Part shown: one piece after another, positions 5,464 through 5,465 of the stretch
Position numbering within the stretch: the first letter of the stretch is position 1
Layout of the letters: the number at the start of each line of letters is the position of its first letter
NCBI GenBank assembly: GCA_029261675.1
Contig: JAJDBA010000122.1
Span: 1 to 5,465 of the forward strand
From: Nitrospinaceae bacterium
Lineage (GTDB): Bacteria > Nitrospinota > Nitrospinia > Nitrospinales > VA-1
DNA length: 5,465 nt
Direction of reading: 5' to 3'
Notes under the pieces: model-generated
Databases searched by the model: none
What the model was told of the DNA's origin: nothing
What the model saw: the letters and a program-made list of their open reading frames with translations, nothing else
Translations under genes and position numbers: made by a program

Positions 5464-5465
5464 GG

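Overview
The window is most likely chromosomal DNA from a Gram-negative bacterium. It is moderately AT-rich, with short intergenic gaps, Shine-Dalgarno sites of the AAGGAG type and sigma70-like promoter boxes. The gene set (A-type Fe-S carrier, YgfZ, BolA, Grx4-type glutaredoxin) is typical of aerobic or microaerobic Gram-negatives. The G/C-stem intergenic repeat and the style of the histidine kinase would fit a deltaproteobacterial, Nitrospinota or Nitrospirota-like lineage, but that placement is a guess.

Layout. Positions 1-4018 read leftward on the minus strand. From promoter-proximal to distal they hold a large membrane histidine kinase (4018-1496), an ErpA/IscA-type Fe-S carrier (1339-998) with its own well-formed promoter, and a YgfZ-type folate-binding Fe-S assembly protein (922 to beyond the left edge). 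A GC-rich hairpin repeat lies between the last two. Positions 4292-5447 read rightward as a compact three-gene operon: a BolA-family protein, a monothiol glutaredoxin of the Grx4 class, and a peroxiredoxin-fold protein. A hairpin at the right edge is probably its terminator. The 273-base divergent gap (4019-4291) holds a cluster of alternating inverted repeats.

How the genes fit together. Leaving the kinase aside, every gene belongs to Fe-S cluster handling or thiol redox biology. ErpA/IscA delivers clusters, YgfZ supports biogenesis or repair of certain Fe-S enzymes, and BolA and CGFS-type glutaredoxins form [2Fe-2S]-bridged complexes. The most interesting point is that two of the three rightward genes depart from their family's active site. 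The glutaredoxin has CGFT instead of CGFS and GDTD instead of GGCD. The peroxiredoxin-like protein has Asp where the peroxidatic Cys should be, and its only Cys is elsewhere (residue 85). The operon may therefore be a cluster-sensing or scaffold module, not a peroxide-detoxifying one; this is inference.

The kinase has three copies of a two-helix membrane unit, a seventh helix, an AT-rich extracytoplasmic sensor, an eighth helix, a PAS domain and a complete kinase core, but no receiver or partner regulator in view. I see no CRISPR array, RNA gene, insertion sequence or phage gene.
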